Shown: one piece after another, positions 26,661-35,908 of the stretch
Layout: each line of letters opens with the position of its first letter
Numbering within the stretch: the first letter of the stretch is position 1
DNA from: Guptibacillus hwajinpoensis
GTDB lineage: Bacteria > Bacillota > Bacilli > Bacillales > Guptibacillaceae
DNA: 64,000 nucleotides
NCBI RefSeq assembly: GCF_005144865.1
Contig: NZ_SWFM01000001.1
Span: 1,054,001-1,118,000, forward strand
Direction: 5' to 3'
Made by a program: the position numbers and the translations under genes
The notes under the pieces: model-generated
Told to the model about the DNA's origin: nothing
What the model saw: only the letters and a program-made list of their open reading frames with translations
Databases searched by the model: none

Positions 26661-28055
26661 ATGAAAAACCTTCCATTACATCAGATTATTCCTCTACTAG
26701 AAGGAAGAGTTATTTCTGGAAGTACAACGAAAACAATTAAAAACGCTGCGAAATATGGAGAGCATCTCATTACAGATCATTCGCTGGTGTTTATGCTTAA
26801 AAGAAAATCCGCCTTACCTTTACCATCAGGCGTAAACAATATAACCGTTGTTACCTCAAACCCAAAAGCACTTAAAAATGTGAAAAAAGATGTTACGGTA
26901 CTCTATGTGGAAAATGTGAAAAAGGCGTATTATCGATTTGTCTCCTATTATCGAAGCTTATTTCAGATTCCAGTCATCGGCGTAACGGGGACATGTGGAA
27001 AAACAACCACAAAAGAAATGATTACGTGGATTCTAAAGGAAAGACACAGCGTTGTGAGTACAAAATTAAGTCATAATGGCTTAGCAAGAAACCTCGATTA
27101 TTTATTGGAGATCGATGAGACAACTGACAGAGCTGTCTTTGAAATGGGGGTATCGGGTCCGAACCAATTACTGTATTCGGCTCATTATTTCCGTCCTCAG
27201 ATCGGGATCATCACCGCAATTGGGACAGACCATATCGAAGGATTTAGAAGCCAGGATGCTTATATAAAGGAAAAAGCATATATGCTGAAAGCCGTCGGAG
27301 AAAACGGAACGATTATTCTGAATCGAGATGATGAAACGATTCGAAGCCTTGATTTACGTTCGTTCAGCGGTAAGGTGATTTATTATGGCAAGGATTCGTC
27401 TGCGCATTTTCGTGCACATTCCATCACCTTTAACCTTGAAAAACAAGGGATGGATTTCAAGTTCGTTTGTCGAGATGGAGAATACGCTTGTTTTGTGCCG
27501 GGCTTTGGGACGCACAATGTTTCAAATGCACTAGCCGCCATTATTGCTGCGTCTCTTGTGGGTGTAAGGATACAAGATGCGATACGTCGCCTTAAGTCAT
27601 TTCATCATATCAAAAGTCATTTGCAATTCCATGAAGGAAGAAAAGGTAGCTTACTCATTGATGACACTTGGAACACAAACCCAACTTCCATCGAAGCGGC
27701 GTTAGAAGTTCTCGTCGAAACAGCTCAAGGAAGAAAGACCGTTGCGGTGATAGGCGAAATCGAAGAGCTTGGTTCTTACGCGGAACAAGAGCACCGCAAA
27801 GTTGGCTCACTTGTCGCCAAGAAGAGAGTCGATCTTCTTATCGCTGTTGGAAAAAACGCCCTTCCGATTTGTAGTGAAGCGGCCAAGCTAGGGATGAATC
27901 CTCAAGCGATCCATTTAATCACCACCCAATCGGAGTTACTCGCGCTATTGAATCAAGTCGCATCGCCTAACACATCAATTCTCTTAAAAACATCGATGCG
28001 AAGATCGTTTAGTAACACGTTACAAGCGTTAGTGGCAAAATCAAAGATAGAGTGA
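26661..28055 (+). CDS. Mur ligase family protein, MurF-like
   Basis: 464-aa ATP-dependent amino-acid or peptide ligase. The P-loop GVTGTCGKTTTKEM is at residues 107-120. Further family features are NGLARNLDYLLEID, AVFEMGVSGPNQL, IGIITAIGTDHIEGF, and in the last domain LLIDDTWNTNPTSIEAALEV with VIGEIEELGSYAEQEH. It resembles MurF but is not in a cell-wall (dcw) cluster, so it is likely a second, specialised ligase. The neighbour on the other strand is an ATP-grasp YheC/YheD protein; the two may modify a spore or envelope polymer. Start ATG 26661 behind GAGAGTAGG. Confidence 0.8.
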   Translation: MKNLPLHQIIPLLEGRVISGSTTKTIKNAAKYGEHLITDHSLVFMLKRKSALPLPSGVNNITVVTSNPKALKNVKKDVTVLYVENVKKAYYRFVSYYRSLFQIPVIGVTGTCGKTTTKEMITWILKERHSVVSTKLSHNGLARNLDYLLEIDETTDRAVFEMGVSGPNQLLYSAHYFRPQIGIITAIGTDHIEGFRSQDAYIKEKAYMLKAVGENGTIILNRDDETIRSLDLRSFSGKVIYYGKDSSAHFRAHSITFNLEKQGMDFKFVCRDGEYACFVPGFGTHNVSNALAAIIAASLVGVRIQDAIRRLKSFHHIKSHLQFHEGRKGSLLIDDTWNTNPTSIEAALEVLVETAQGRKTVAVIGEIEELGSYAEQEHRKVGSLVAKKRVDLLIAVGKNALPICSEAAKLGMNPQAIHLITTQSELLALLNQVASPNTSILLKTSMRRSFSNTLQALVAKSKIE

Positions 28056-28126
28056 TTAGCATTTTAAGGGGTTCCGATTTGAAGTGTAACATCCATTTGG
28101 CTTTGCAAGTACTTCCTAAAAAAGAT

Positions 28127-28153
28127 AAAGACTCGTCAATTGACGAGTCTTTT
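28127..28153. terminator. Terminator after the MurF-like gene
   Basis: AAAGACTCGTCAA pairs with TTGACGAGTCTTT, a gapless 13-bp stem with almost no loop, followed by a short T run. The following 200 bases to 28351 hold nothing recognisable. Confidence 0.75.
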
Positions 28154-28351
28154 GCCTTGGATTGGAACTGATCGTTCTTTAGATTAATTAGTTACTCCAG
28201 AAATCGAAGCAAATACAAAATAAGAGAAGAGGCTATTCTCTTTTTGAAGTCAGCATTCCTATTATGAATAAAAGACAATAAGGAGGACCATTGCAAACAC
28301 AAACTTCTTCATTATTTTGGGCATTTATTATTTATGGTACCCCAAAATGAT

Positions 28352-29269
28352 TCACGCTTCGGCCCGGTTATATTGCTGTGGGCGATTGGTTTTTTGGTTC
28401 TTTGATTCCTGCACGATGATTACAGAGCTGATCACCATGATCATTCCGATATATTGCCACGTCGATAAGGTTTCGTTGAAAATGAAGAACCCGATGACAG
28501 AGGCGACGACTGGCTCAATCGTTGCTATAATCGAGGCGCGGCTTGATTCCACATATTGAAGACCTTTCGTGTAGAAAATGAATGGAAGCATCGTAGAAAG
28601 AAAGCCAAGTCCGATTACGAGTCCTATGACTTTTAAATCGGTTAAAGTAGAAACTCTCGAACCCAATCCACTGAAAGGGACAATTGCGAATGAAGCAAAA
28701 AGAAACGTGTACACCGTAACGGTTAATGAGTCATATTTCGAAAGTGCTGCTTTTCCGAATATGCTGTAAAGGGCATAGAAAAATCCTGATCCTAGTCCAA
28801 CGATTAATCCATAAAGCGAAATGGATGCGGTGGATCCAGAAAAGACCCCAATTACAAGGGAACACCCTATCAACGTAATCATTAGGGCAGTGACTTTGCG
28901 AGCGGTCAGTGATTCTTTGAAGAGAATTCGAGATAGAATCGTAACAAACGCCGGTGCTGTATAAAGTAAGATGAATGCAATCGAAATAGAAGACTCTTTC
29001 ATAGAACTGAACAAACACCAATTGAAAAGAACAATACTAATAATACCGGTACCTATGAAATACCCGGAGTCCCTCACCTTTATTTTGAACAGATGACGAT
29101 TCTTTATAAAAACATAAAGGACCAAGAAGATGGAAGCAGTTAACACGCGCATTGCTACGACTTCTAGCGGCGTAAATCCTATCTCATAAAGGTACGTGAC
29201 GAAAATCCCTATTACTCCCCATAGTGAAGCTCCGATTGCAATCAGTAGCCATGCTGATTTACTTTCCAT
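28352..29269 (-). CDS. EamA/DMT-family transporter
   Basis: 305-aa, ten-helix transporter with two EamA repeats: WLLIAIGASLWGVIGIFVTY in the first and YGLIVGLGSGFFYALYSIFG in the second; FILLYTAPAFVTILSRILFKE and VESSRASIIATIEPVVASVI are the usual segments before helices 4 and 9. I start at ATG 29269 because AGGAGGG is seven bases away; the ATG at 29275 touches that site. The substrate is unknown. It stands alone and shows no link to the metallophore exporter, from which it differs in sequence. Confidence 0.82.
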   Translation of the reverse strand: MESKSAWLLIAIGASLWGVIGIFVTYLYEIGFTPLEVVAMRVLTASIFLVLYVFIKNRHLFKIKVRDSGYFIGTGIISIVLFNWCLFSSMKESSISIAFILLYTAPAFVTILSRILFKESLTARKVTALMITLIGCSLVIGVFSGSTASISLYGLIVGLGSGFFYALYSIFGKAALSKYDSLTVTVYTFLFASFAIVPFSGLGSRVSTLTDLKVIGLVIGLGFLSTMLPFIFYTKGLQYVESSRASIIATIEPVVASVIGFFIFNETLSTWQYIGMIMVISSVIIVQESKNQKTNRPQQYNRAEA

Positions 29270-29523
29270 CAACATCCCTCCTATCTATAATCCATTTATA
29301 CTAACACAGGACAGGCCTATACTCTGGTCATTGAAGTAGACCGTCCCCACAATGATTTAATAAACCATTGTGCACGGATAAAGTTCTTTTGCAAATAAAA
29401 TCAAAGTGACTGGCATGTGTGTTAGTCATACTCACAAACGTCATCCATTTTAAGCGTATTGACGGGAGAAGGAACCTGTCCCTCTCATTTTTCTAAATCA
29501 CTCCCTTTACTTTAATAAGAGAC
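29270..29523. other. Intergenic region with decayed repeat traces
   Basis: No gene. CCGTCCCCACAATG near 29342 faces CCATTGTG near 29368, and ACCTGTCCCTCTC lies near 29482; these look like worn parts of the GGGACGGTTCT repeat family found at 42-46 kb. Confidence 0.3.
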
Positions 29524-29691
29524 TTATGGAAAATAGATATTCACTACTACTAACCCTATTACTGAAGAGGTATATATCAACCAAGCAATTCTTCTATTAC
29601 CTTTGGATATTCCTTTGTTCCTTAACGCTCGCAGTTGTTTATAAGTCATAAATACAAGCACAAAAAACGAAACTAAAAGTAGTTCATTCAT
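29524..29691 (-). CDS. Small two-segment membrane protein
   Basis: 55 aa: an N-terminal hydrophobic segment (MNELLLVSFFVLVFMTYKQL), a basic hinge (RALRNKGISKGNRR), and a second segment (IAWLIYTSSVIGLVVVNIYF). ATG 29691 has AGAGGTG eight bases upstream. Composition and ribosome site support a real gene; no family was recognised. Confidence 0.5.
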   Translation of the reverse strand: MNELLLVSFFVLVFMTYKQLRALRNKGISKGNRRIAWLIYTSSVIGLVVVNIYFP

Positions 29692-29864
29692 TCTCTTCAC
29701 CTCTACTTATTCTTCCACAATCTTAACCTAAACCTGAATAAAGCGCCTACTATTTATTCAGTAAGCGCTCCAAATAATTGAAGAAGCAGGTAAGACAACC
29801 AAAGTGCAAATCGAATTAGTTTTCGTATTCCTACAATATTAAATTCTGTTAGTTAATACTGATT

Positions 29865-30032
29865 CTAAGTATTAGAATTAGAACTTCTATATTTATTAGC
29901 TCTATATTCTGTTGAAAAATAGAAAAGGGAAACAATAAACAATATAGTTGAAAGTGCCATAATAATTCCGTTCCATTCACCATTAAATATGGTGGTATTT
30001 ACAAGAGTCATCGTATGCATTAAAGCCACCAT
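29865..30032 (-). CDS. Small putative membrane protein, possibly a gene fragment
   Basis: 55 codons from ATG 30032 (MVALMHTMTLVNTTIF) with a hydrophobic segment (GIIMALSTILFIVSLFYF) and a polar tail (EYRANKYRSSNSNT). No ribosome site is visible, and the frame is open upstream to about 30060 with transporter-like residues, so it could be the 3' end of a decayed membrane protein. Confidence 0.3.
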   Translation of the reverse strand: MVALMHTMTLVNTTIFNGEWNGIIMALSTILFIVSLFYFSTEYRANKYRSSNSNT

Positions 30033-30266
30033 AGTAGCAAAATCAGTGAAAGACTGATTAGCAATTTACTATAAAGAGAAGATTCAAAAGAAAATGCCGC
30101 ACACAATGAAGATTTGTGAGGCATTTTTATTTATTATACCAACGTTTTTCGAACTGCTGATCGTTAGGTAACATAATCGTACAACAGTTTGCAAGCGTTC
30201 CATTATTATAGGATCCTTGTAACTAGAGTATGCTGATTTGTTTATATATTAAAATGGGGCAACCAC

Positions 30267-30749
30267 CTACCCTTTATAAGCGCGCTTTAATGTTTCAGTA
30301 TCAAGCTTTTCCATGTTATAAGTAGCTTTTACTACTCTTTGAGACTTTTCACGGTCAGGGTCATTAACCATCTCCCATGCAAACGATGGGGCAATTTGCC
30401 AAAAAACGCCATATTTGTCTTTTACCCAACCACATGGTTCTTTCTCACCATCCTCGGAGAGTTTTTCCCACAGCTCATCTATTTCTTCCTGAGTCTCACA
30501 CCTCACGTAAAGCGATATACCAGCACTGAATTTGAAGGAAGGTCCACCATTTACTGCCATGAGCTCTTGATCATCCAGCTGAAATCTAACTGTCCTGACA
30601 GTACCCGCAGGTCCAGGTTCTCCTTCTCCATAGCGGGTAACATTCACAACCTTGGAATTTTTGAAAATTGAGACATAAAAATTGACGGCCTCTTCAGCCT
30701 GATCATTGAATGCCAGATGCGGTGTGATTTTTTGCATCATTTCACTCAT
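30267..30749 (-). CDS. VOC-superfamily PhnB-like protein
   Basis: 160 aa. Start ATG 30749 behind AGGAAGG; the frame runs 12 codons further upstream but that part reads as leader. The fold is the PhnB/3-demethylubiquinone methyltransferase-like branch of the VOC (glyoxalase) superfamily: KITPHLAFNDQAEEAVNFYV, GPAGTVRTVRFQLDDQELMA, GGPSFKFSAGISLYV, EEPCGWVKDKYGVFWQIAPS-like region. Members are mostly uncharacterised and many lack the metal ligands of glyoxalases. It is a single gene; function unassigned. Confidence 0.85.
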   Translation of the reverse strand: MSEMMQKITPHLAFNDQAEEAVNFYVSIFKNSKVVNVTRYGEGEPGPAGTVRTVRFQLDDQELMAVNGGPSFKFSAGISLYVRCETQEEIDELWEKLSEDGEKEPCGWVKDKYGVFWQIAPSFAWEMVNDPDREKSQRVVKATYNMEKLDTETLKRAYKG

Positions 30750-30852
30750 TTTTACATCCTTCCTATTAATTATTTTGACATACACATCATAACTGCCCTA
30801 CTATTTACTGCCAATTATTTCAAAATATTATGAATATCACAACCTTTTATTC

Positions 30853-30891
30853 CATAAAAAAAAGAGAGCGTATCTTATTACAGATAAGCTC
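30853..30891 (-). terminator. Terminator of the GNAT gene at 30948-31496
   Basis: On the minus strand GAGCTTATCT pairs with AGATACGCTC around a short loop and is followed by a run of T. Similar in sequence to the terminator at 9652-9686. Confidence 0.7.
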
Positions 30892-30947
30892 CGAGATTAA
30901 TCAAGATTCAGTATCAAGATATCTTCCTTAACACCATTACGCTTCTA

Positions 30948-31496
30948 TTACTTGATAAGATCTCTTTTAATAATTGAATACATATATAAATCATCAAATT
31001 TACCAAGAGTATATTCATAGTGCCTAAGTAAACCTTCTTTTGTAAAACCTAGTTTGCTAACCAATCTTTGTAATTGACTATTACTAGGCTCTATCAAAGC
31101 CTCTATACGTTCTAACTGATAGTGATTAAATCCATATATAATAATAGCTTCTAGCGCTTCAAAGGCAATGCCTTTCCCCCAATAATTTCTATTTAATTCA
31201 AATTCAACTTCAGCTCTATAATGTTTGTGCTGCATATTTAAATACCCGCAACTACCTATAACCTTACCTGAGTCTTTTAAAGTAACTCCCCACCTAATAC
31301 CTGTTCCTTCTTTTATTATTGATTGATACCATTCGATTTCATCCATTACTTCTTCAACACTTTGAGCAGGCGGTAAACCCATATGTTTTACGACTTCTTC
31401 ATCGGATAAATAGTGATACATATCCAAAGCATCTTCTGAGGTTACTTCTCTAAGTATTAGTCTATTTGTTTCAATTATTGGATTGTGCTTTTCCAT
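30948..31496 (-). CDS. GNAT acetyltransferase, RimJ/RimL type
   Basis: 182-aa acetyl-CoA-dependent N-acetyltransferase. ETNRLILREVTSEDALDMYH is the usual RimJ/RimL opening; IGSCGYLNMQHKHYRAEVEF and ELNRNYWGKGIAFEALEAII give the acetyl-CoA loop (R/N-xx-GKG-I/A). The C-terminal RLVSKLGFTKEGLLRHYEY is typical. Substrate could be a ribosomal-protein N-terminus or a small molecule. Start ATG 31496 with GGAAGGAA just upstream. Confidence 0.88.
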   Translation of the reverse strand: MEKHNPIIETNRLILREVTSEDALDMYHYLSDEEVVKHMGLPPAQSVEEVMDEIEWYQSIIKEGTGIRWGVTLKDSGKVIGSCGYLNMQHKHYRAEVEFELNRNYWGKGIAFEALEAIIIYGFNHYQLERIEALIEPSNSQLQRLVSKLGFTKEGLLRHYEYTLGKFDDLYMYSIIKRDLIK

Positions 31497-31628
31497 TCAT
31501 GTTCCTTCCCTTAACGTTTTTCTATTTTCTATTATAGCTCTCACATATACAGAGGCTCCGGAATGTATGTTTCGATCTTCAGCTCTTGCTCCGGAATTCA
31601 GGAATAACGTAAGACACATCTCTTAAAT

Positions 31629-31808
31629 TTATTTCTTTAGTATAAACGCATCTTCTGTACGATCCCACTTAATGATCAACTTAAATTCTTCATCTTTTTT
31701 GGTTTTGGCGCAACCAGTACAAGAAAGATTCAATCCTTGATTACCGACAAAATGGGGCACTCTGCAACAATTTAATTTAACAATTTTTTCCGCTCTTTTT
31801 CTTTCAGT
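31629..31808 (-). pseudogene. Possible fragment of a cysteine-rich protein
   Basis: An open frame of about 60 codons between in-frame stops, without ATG. It reads KIVKLNCCRVPHFVGNQGLN, then LSCTGCAKTKKDEEFKLIIK and ends DAFILKK. The CC and CxxC pairs look like a zinc-binding finger. With no start or ribosome site it is more likely a remnant than a gene. The rest of 31497-32135 holds nothing recognisable. Confidence 0.25.
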
Positions 31809-32135
31809 CTAAGAGATGAAGAATATCTCTCATGAATCATAAATATGTATGAACATGCCTTTAATCGCTTAAACCATTTGTTGAGCTAATTGAATGATAA
31901 TCTTTCTAGAAATCTCGATTCAAAATAGTCAAAGATACAAATTTATAAACCATGTGTCTTTTAAGGCATTCTCTTACTATAACACTGTTGTTTAACAGCA
32001 AGAAAGATTCGCCCATCGATGCTTGTTCTATCTATAATGAAAGACTTGGATACCATTCCGTCTAAGAAAGGTTGTCTATTTGATACCTACCTAATCTTTG
32101 CTATAGCAATGATCATGAAATAAGGAGTGTATAAG

Positions 32136-33749
32136 GTGACCTATAAACCAACGAAACACAACGATAGTGGTACGATTTTTGTAGTAGATCCTTCACCACT
32201 TAATTGGCTTTCTATATTATTTAACACGATGGAAGAGGTCATTAGAGCTGATCGCTTCGGTAATATAGTTCCTTCATTGGCTCAAAGTTACCGATGGATC
32301 GATCAGAAGACTGTGGAATTCGTGTTAAGACGAGATGTGCATTATCATAATGGGGAAAATTTCTCTGCAGATATTGTTAAGCTGAATTTTCGTCAAACGA
32401 AACGTTGGATAGCCCCTCATCCACCTGGAACATGGCTTAATTTGCCGAATGGATCAGAATTAGAAATCATTGACGATTTTACGATTAGATTCCATTTTCC
32501 AAAGCCCGATGGTTTAGCTGTAGCAAAAATGCGTGCTCATCACAATGCTAATCACCTTTTTTGGCAACAGATCGGTTTCGGATATGCTAAAACAGGCAGT
32601 GGGGAAGGTCATTGGTGAGTGCTTGACGCACCAGGCCCGTGGGGCACTGGACCATTTAACCTTACTCAAGGTTATTCATCTATCCAAAACATTCAGGCAA
32701 TCATAAACAAAGACCCTTTCTCTTCTACGTGGATAACACAACAAGAGGAACGTACACCTCTTGTTGTGCTTGAAGCTAACAGACAATATTGGGACCCTTC
32801 TAGAGGACCAAAGGTAAGTCGAGTAGTATTCAAAAATGATCTCTCAAAAGAAGATGCTCTACGCTTATGTATGACAACAGAAGGGCAAGTTGATATTGTT
32901 ACACAAGTTAAACCGGAGAATGCAAAAAAAGTTCGAACCTCAGAATATGCAAAGCTCGTTCATGTAGATGGCAATAAAGTATTCGTAGGATTATTCAATC
33001 GGTTTAAACGTGATGTTGACTTTTCAGATGACAACTTAAGATTGGCTTTTAATTTAGCAATTGAGAGAGAGACGATTATTCAAAAGGGTTTTTATGGTTA
33101 TGCAAAAAGTGTTCCTGCTTTAACACCTCAGTGGGCTGTAGACTTTCCAGAAGGCTTAACTGCTAGAGGGTGTCATGCAAATAGAGCTCGTAATTTGCTT
33201 AAGAGTTCAGGCTGGAGGCAAGGAAGAAAGCTAAAAGTAGCGACTACAATTGAATTTCAGCATATAGCTACGATCATAGCTTCTCAAATTCAAGATACGT
33301 TACAAATTGGTGTAGAGGTTACCATCTACAATTATCATGATAATTTAAAATTGAGAAGAATGTTAGCAGAAAAGAAGTTTGTGCCTACATGGGACATTTT
33401 ACTTATTCGTTCATCTGCTCTTTTCTTGGAGGGCACTCCTGCCTTCTTCCACAGAGAATTTTTTGGTTCTGACGGCGCATTACGAGTAGGTCCCAAAAAT
33501 GAAGAATTTGATCAGCTATTTAACAAAATGGTGGCCCAAACAGATCAGAGTAAACTTATTTCTGTCGCAAAAGAAATTGATCGCTACGCTTTTAAAGAAT
33601 CATTAGGACTTTTTATATGCAGCCCTCAAGATTTATATGCCGTCAATCGCCATGTTAACTTTTTACCGTATAGGACAACATTTGAACTAGCAGATACGAA
33701 CGTAACCGATAGCCATTGGTCTAGAGGTTTTCAAGAGGGTAATAAATGA
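32136..33749 (+). pseudogene. Cytosolic family-5 substrate-binding protein (SgrR C-terminal type) interrupted by one in-frame TGA
   Basis: A continuous frame of 538 codons except for TGA at 32616-32618. The first part starts at GTG 32136 (TYKPTKHNDSGTIFVVDPSP), with AAGGAG eight bases upstream, and ends GSGEGHW; the second resumes VLDAPGPWGTGPFNL and runs 376 codons to 33749. It is an SBP_bac_5 domain (VEFVLRRDVHYHNGENFSAD) without a signal peptide or lipobox, like the C-terminal domain of SgrR-type regulators. No other damage is seen, so it is a recent pseudogene, a base error, or a recoded UGA. A GTG follows the TGA directly and could restart translation. Confidence 0.75.
32631..32650 (+). 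other. Strong stem-loop 12 bases after the in-frame TGA
   Basis: CCAG-GCCC pairs with GGGC-A-CTGG, an 8-bp GC-rich stem with a single bulged A and a GTG loop. Distance and loop (G first) fit the bacterial SECIS model, but the same bases encode the conserved PGPWGTG segment, so chance is possible. Confidence 0.45.
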
Positions 33750-33755
33750 TGTTAA

Positions 33756-33780
33756 AGGCGTTCAAGTGAACGTCTTTTTT
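33756..33780 (+). terminator. Terminator after the substrate-binding gene
   Basis: AGGCGTTCA pairs with TGAACGTCT (one G-T pair) and is followed by TTTTTT. Confidence 0.8.
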
Positions 33781-33895
33781 GTCGTTATCAGAAATAGATA
33801 GTTAGCCCTAACATTCACATTTCTCGTTACGCAGTTATGAGTAACATAAAAATAAATGGTTAAACTAACTCAAGTAAATTAAAGGAGGTTTACTA

Positions 33896-34906
33896 ATGAA
33901 AAAGAAACGTCATCTAACAAAAAGCACCGCTTCTGAACTTGGAATTCTATGGTCTCAATATATTAATGACAGTCTTTCCCGATGTATTCTTCGTTATTTT
34001 CTATTCCACATAGAAGATGAACAAATAAAGGATGTAGTTCAAAATGCTCTTACCCTATCTGAAGCTCACCTTGAAAAAATCAAACAATTTCTATCACTAG
34101 AGAACTATCCAATCCCTATCGGATTCACAGATGATGATGTTACAGTTGACGCTCCTACGTTATTCACTGATACATATATAATCATGTATGTCCAAGTTAT
34201 GTCAATTCACGGTATGACTAGGTATGCTGGGGCTGTCGGCAGTTCTTTACGGGCTGATTATATTAAATATTTCATCGATTGTACGAATGAGACAATGGAT
34301 TTATATACGCAATCGAGCAGGGTCGTGCTTGAAAAAGGGATCATTACCAAAGCTCCAACTCTTAATAATCAACCAAAAGTTGATTTTATACAACGACAAT
34401 CCTTCTTAACTGGCTGGCTTGGTAGTCGGAGGCCAATTAATGCAGTCGAAATTAGTGGTACTTACCTAAACTTACAAAAAACGATGGCTAAAATGGTTCT
34501 TGAATTAGGCTTCAGTCAAGTGGCTGAATCTAAAAAGGTTCGCGAGTATATGGAAAGAGGTAGACAGGTTTGTCATAAGCATTTTAAGCGTCTCTCAACG
34601 ATGTTAGAAGAAGATAACTTACATGTTCCAAAAACGTTTGAGACAGAGGTAACAGATTCAATAGTTCCTCCTTTTTCAGATAAGCTAATGATGTATCATG
34701 TAACAACTTTGCTTTCTTCCGCGATTGCCTATTATGGTGAAGCATTAGCATTGTGCCAACGAAGGGATTTATCTGCTGCTTATTTCAGAATGATAACTGA
34801 AATAGGAGTGATAGCTGAAGATGGAGTGAACATTTTAATAGATAATGGATGGATGGAACAGCCACCCACAGCCACTGATCATGGCGGCTTGTCAAAAAAC
34901 AAGTAA
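33896..34906 (+). CDS. DUF3231 family protein
   Basis: 336 aa, all-helical, made of two related halves of about 165 residues, as is usual for DUF3231: the first has TASELGILWSQYINDSLSRC and LSLENYPIPIGFTDDDVTVD, the second INAVEISGTYLNLQKTMAKM and MLEEDNLHVPKTFETEVTDS. The fold resembles coat or ferritin-like four-helix bundles (spore coat CotF-like). Family members occur in many spore-formers without a defined role. Start ATG 33896 behind AAGGAGG. Its position downstream of the interrupted binding-protein gene is separated by a terminator, so the two are probably independent. Confidence 0.85.
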   Translation: MKKKRHLTKSTASELGILWSQYINDSLSRCILRYFLFHIEDEQIKDVVQNALTLSEAHLEKIKQFLSLENYPIPIGFTDDDVTVDAPTLFTDTYIIMYVQVMSIHGMTRYAGAVGSSLRADYIKYFIDCTNETMDLYTQSSRVVLEKGIITKAPTLNNQPKVDFIQRQSFLTGWLGSRRPINAVEISGTYLNLQKTMAKMVLELGFSQVAESKKVREYMERGRQVCHKHFKRLSTMLEEDNLHVPKTFETEVTDSIVPPFSDKLMMYHVTTLLSSAIAYYGEALALCQRRDLSAAYFRMITEIGVIAEDGVNILIDNGWMEQPPTATDHGGLSKNK

Positions 34907-35097
34907 TGAAACTCACCCATAATTGTAAAATTACCCATAAGGTGCACTTCAGTTATTTCCAAATCCAGAGTTCTAAACTGTATTCAGGGTGTACCTTTTT
35001 GCTACGCAAAAGCTTATTGGGGATATAAGCACAATAGGAGCGCCACTCCGAACTACTTGAAGACTGAAATCGAGATAACCGTATATTCTAATTAATC
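34907..35097. other. Intergenic region with possible weak terminator
   Basis: No gene. AAGGTGCACTT near 34940 and GGTGTACCTTTTT near 34987 can pair across a long loop and may end the DUF3231 transcript. Confidence 0.35.
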
Positions 35098-35463
35098 CTA
35101 TGTATTAAACGACTTGACATAAACTCCGTCCTTATAATGTTCCATGAAATTGCCTCTACTTACTTCGTCAATCAGTCAACTCCAAAAAGCATGTGCACGT
35201 TTATTATTTTCTATTTGGGTAATCTCCCATTCACCTGGGAACATCTTAGTCATTATAAAGAACTCCTGAATTGAATTAGAAGTTAAAGTAGTATCACTTT
35301 CTACAAGCGCAAATCCAATTAATTCATCGTCTAACAAAATAAAATAAGCTTGATGATGATCGTTAGTCCAGTACTTTCCTAAATCAAACGGTTTGTAAAA
35401 TCCGTTATTTTCTAACCTTATTTCCGGTATATATCTGCTAAATTCATAAAAGTAAAATTGCAT
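35098..35463 (-). pseudogene. Decayed GNAT acetyltransferase
   Basis: A small Bacillus-type GNAT with two lesions. The N-terminal half is intact (FYEFSRYIPEIRLENNGFYK, AYFILLDDELIGFALVES). After SIQEFFIMTK the frame jumps straight to MFPGEWEITQIENNKRAHAFW, so the roughly 15-residue acetyl-CoA loop (R-x-x-G-x-G) that normally lies between them is missing. TGA at 35176-35178 then ends the frame, yet the usual C-terminus LIDEVSRGNFMEHYKDGVYV continues in frame to a TAG at 35098. Without the loop the protein cannot bind acetyl-CoA as the family does; a true pseudogene. Confidence 0.75.
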
Positions 35464-35824
35464 TAGGTTATGTCATATCGCCTCTTCAGTCGCTTGAACC
35501 TTCCGCAAAGAAACCATTTAATCAACTCCTTATTCTTATTGATTCTCAACTTACCTAATTTGAATAGTAGCACATTGAGTTATCACGAATGTGAGCCTTC
35601 AACTATGCTGACTAACTCATAAAAAGAAAACATGACTCTGCTCAAGAAATGCTTCGAGATTGTTGAATAAGTAACATTACGATTCTAGTTTATTTCTTGT
35701 TTTTATATTTTCTATTCAATCTATTAACCAATAACCTCCCTCCTAATCTTTGTATAGAGCCCCTTACTCTATTCGTCTTTAGCTCCGTTTGTTTATGCAC
35801 AGCAATTCAAATAGCCTACATCAT

Positions 35825-35908
35825 TTACATAATGAAAAACATTACCACATTACTAGATACTAATATTAAAATTAAACCTATTATAAATTTTCCATCAGTA
35901 AATTTCAC
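35825..35908 (-). CDS. Possible 27-aa membrane peptide
   Basis: GTG 35908 follows GAGGTGAAATA and opens MKFTDGKFIIGLILILVSSN, ending VVMFFIM. The ribosome site is good and the product is a single helix. A frameshift just before the stop would extend it by a dozen residues, so it may be a shortened gene. The rest of 35464-35824 shows nothing. Confidence 0.3.
   Translation of the reverse strand: MKFTDGKFIIGLILILVSSNVVMFFIM

Noticed and set aside
31550..32130. Riboswitch or T-box in the long leader before the binding-protein gene
   Set aside because: No T-box motif, conserved riboswitch core or convincing terminator/antiterminator pair could be found by eye.
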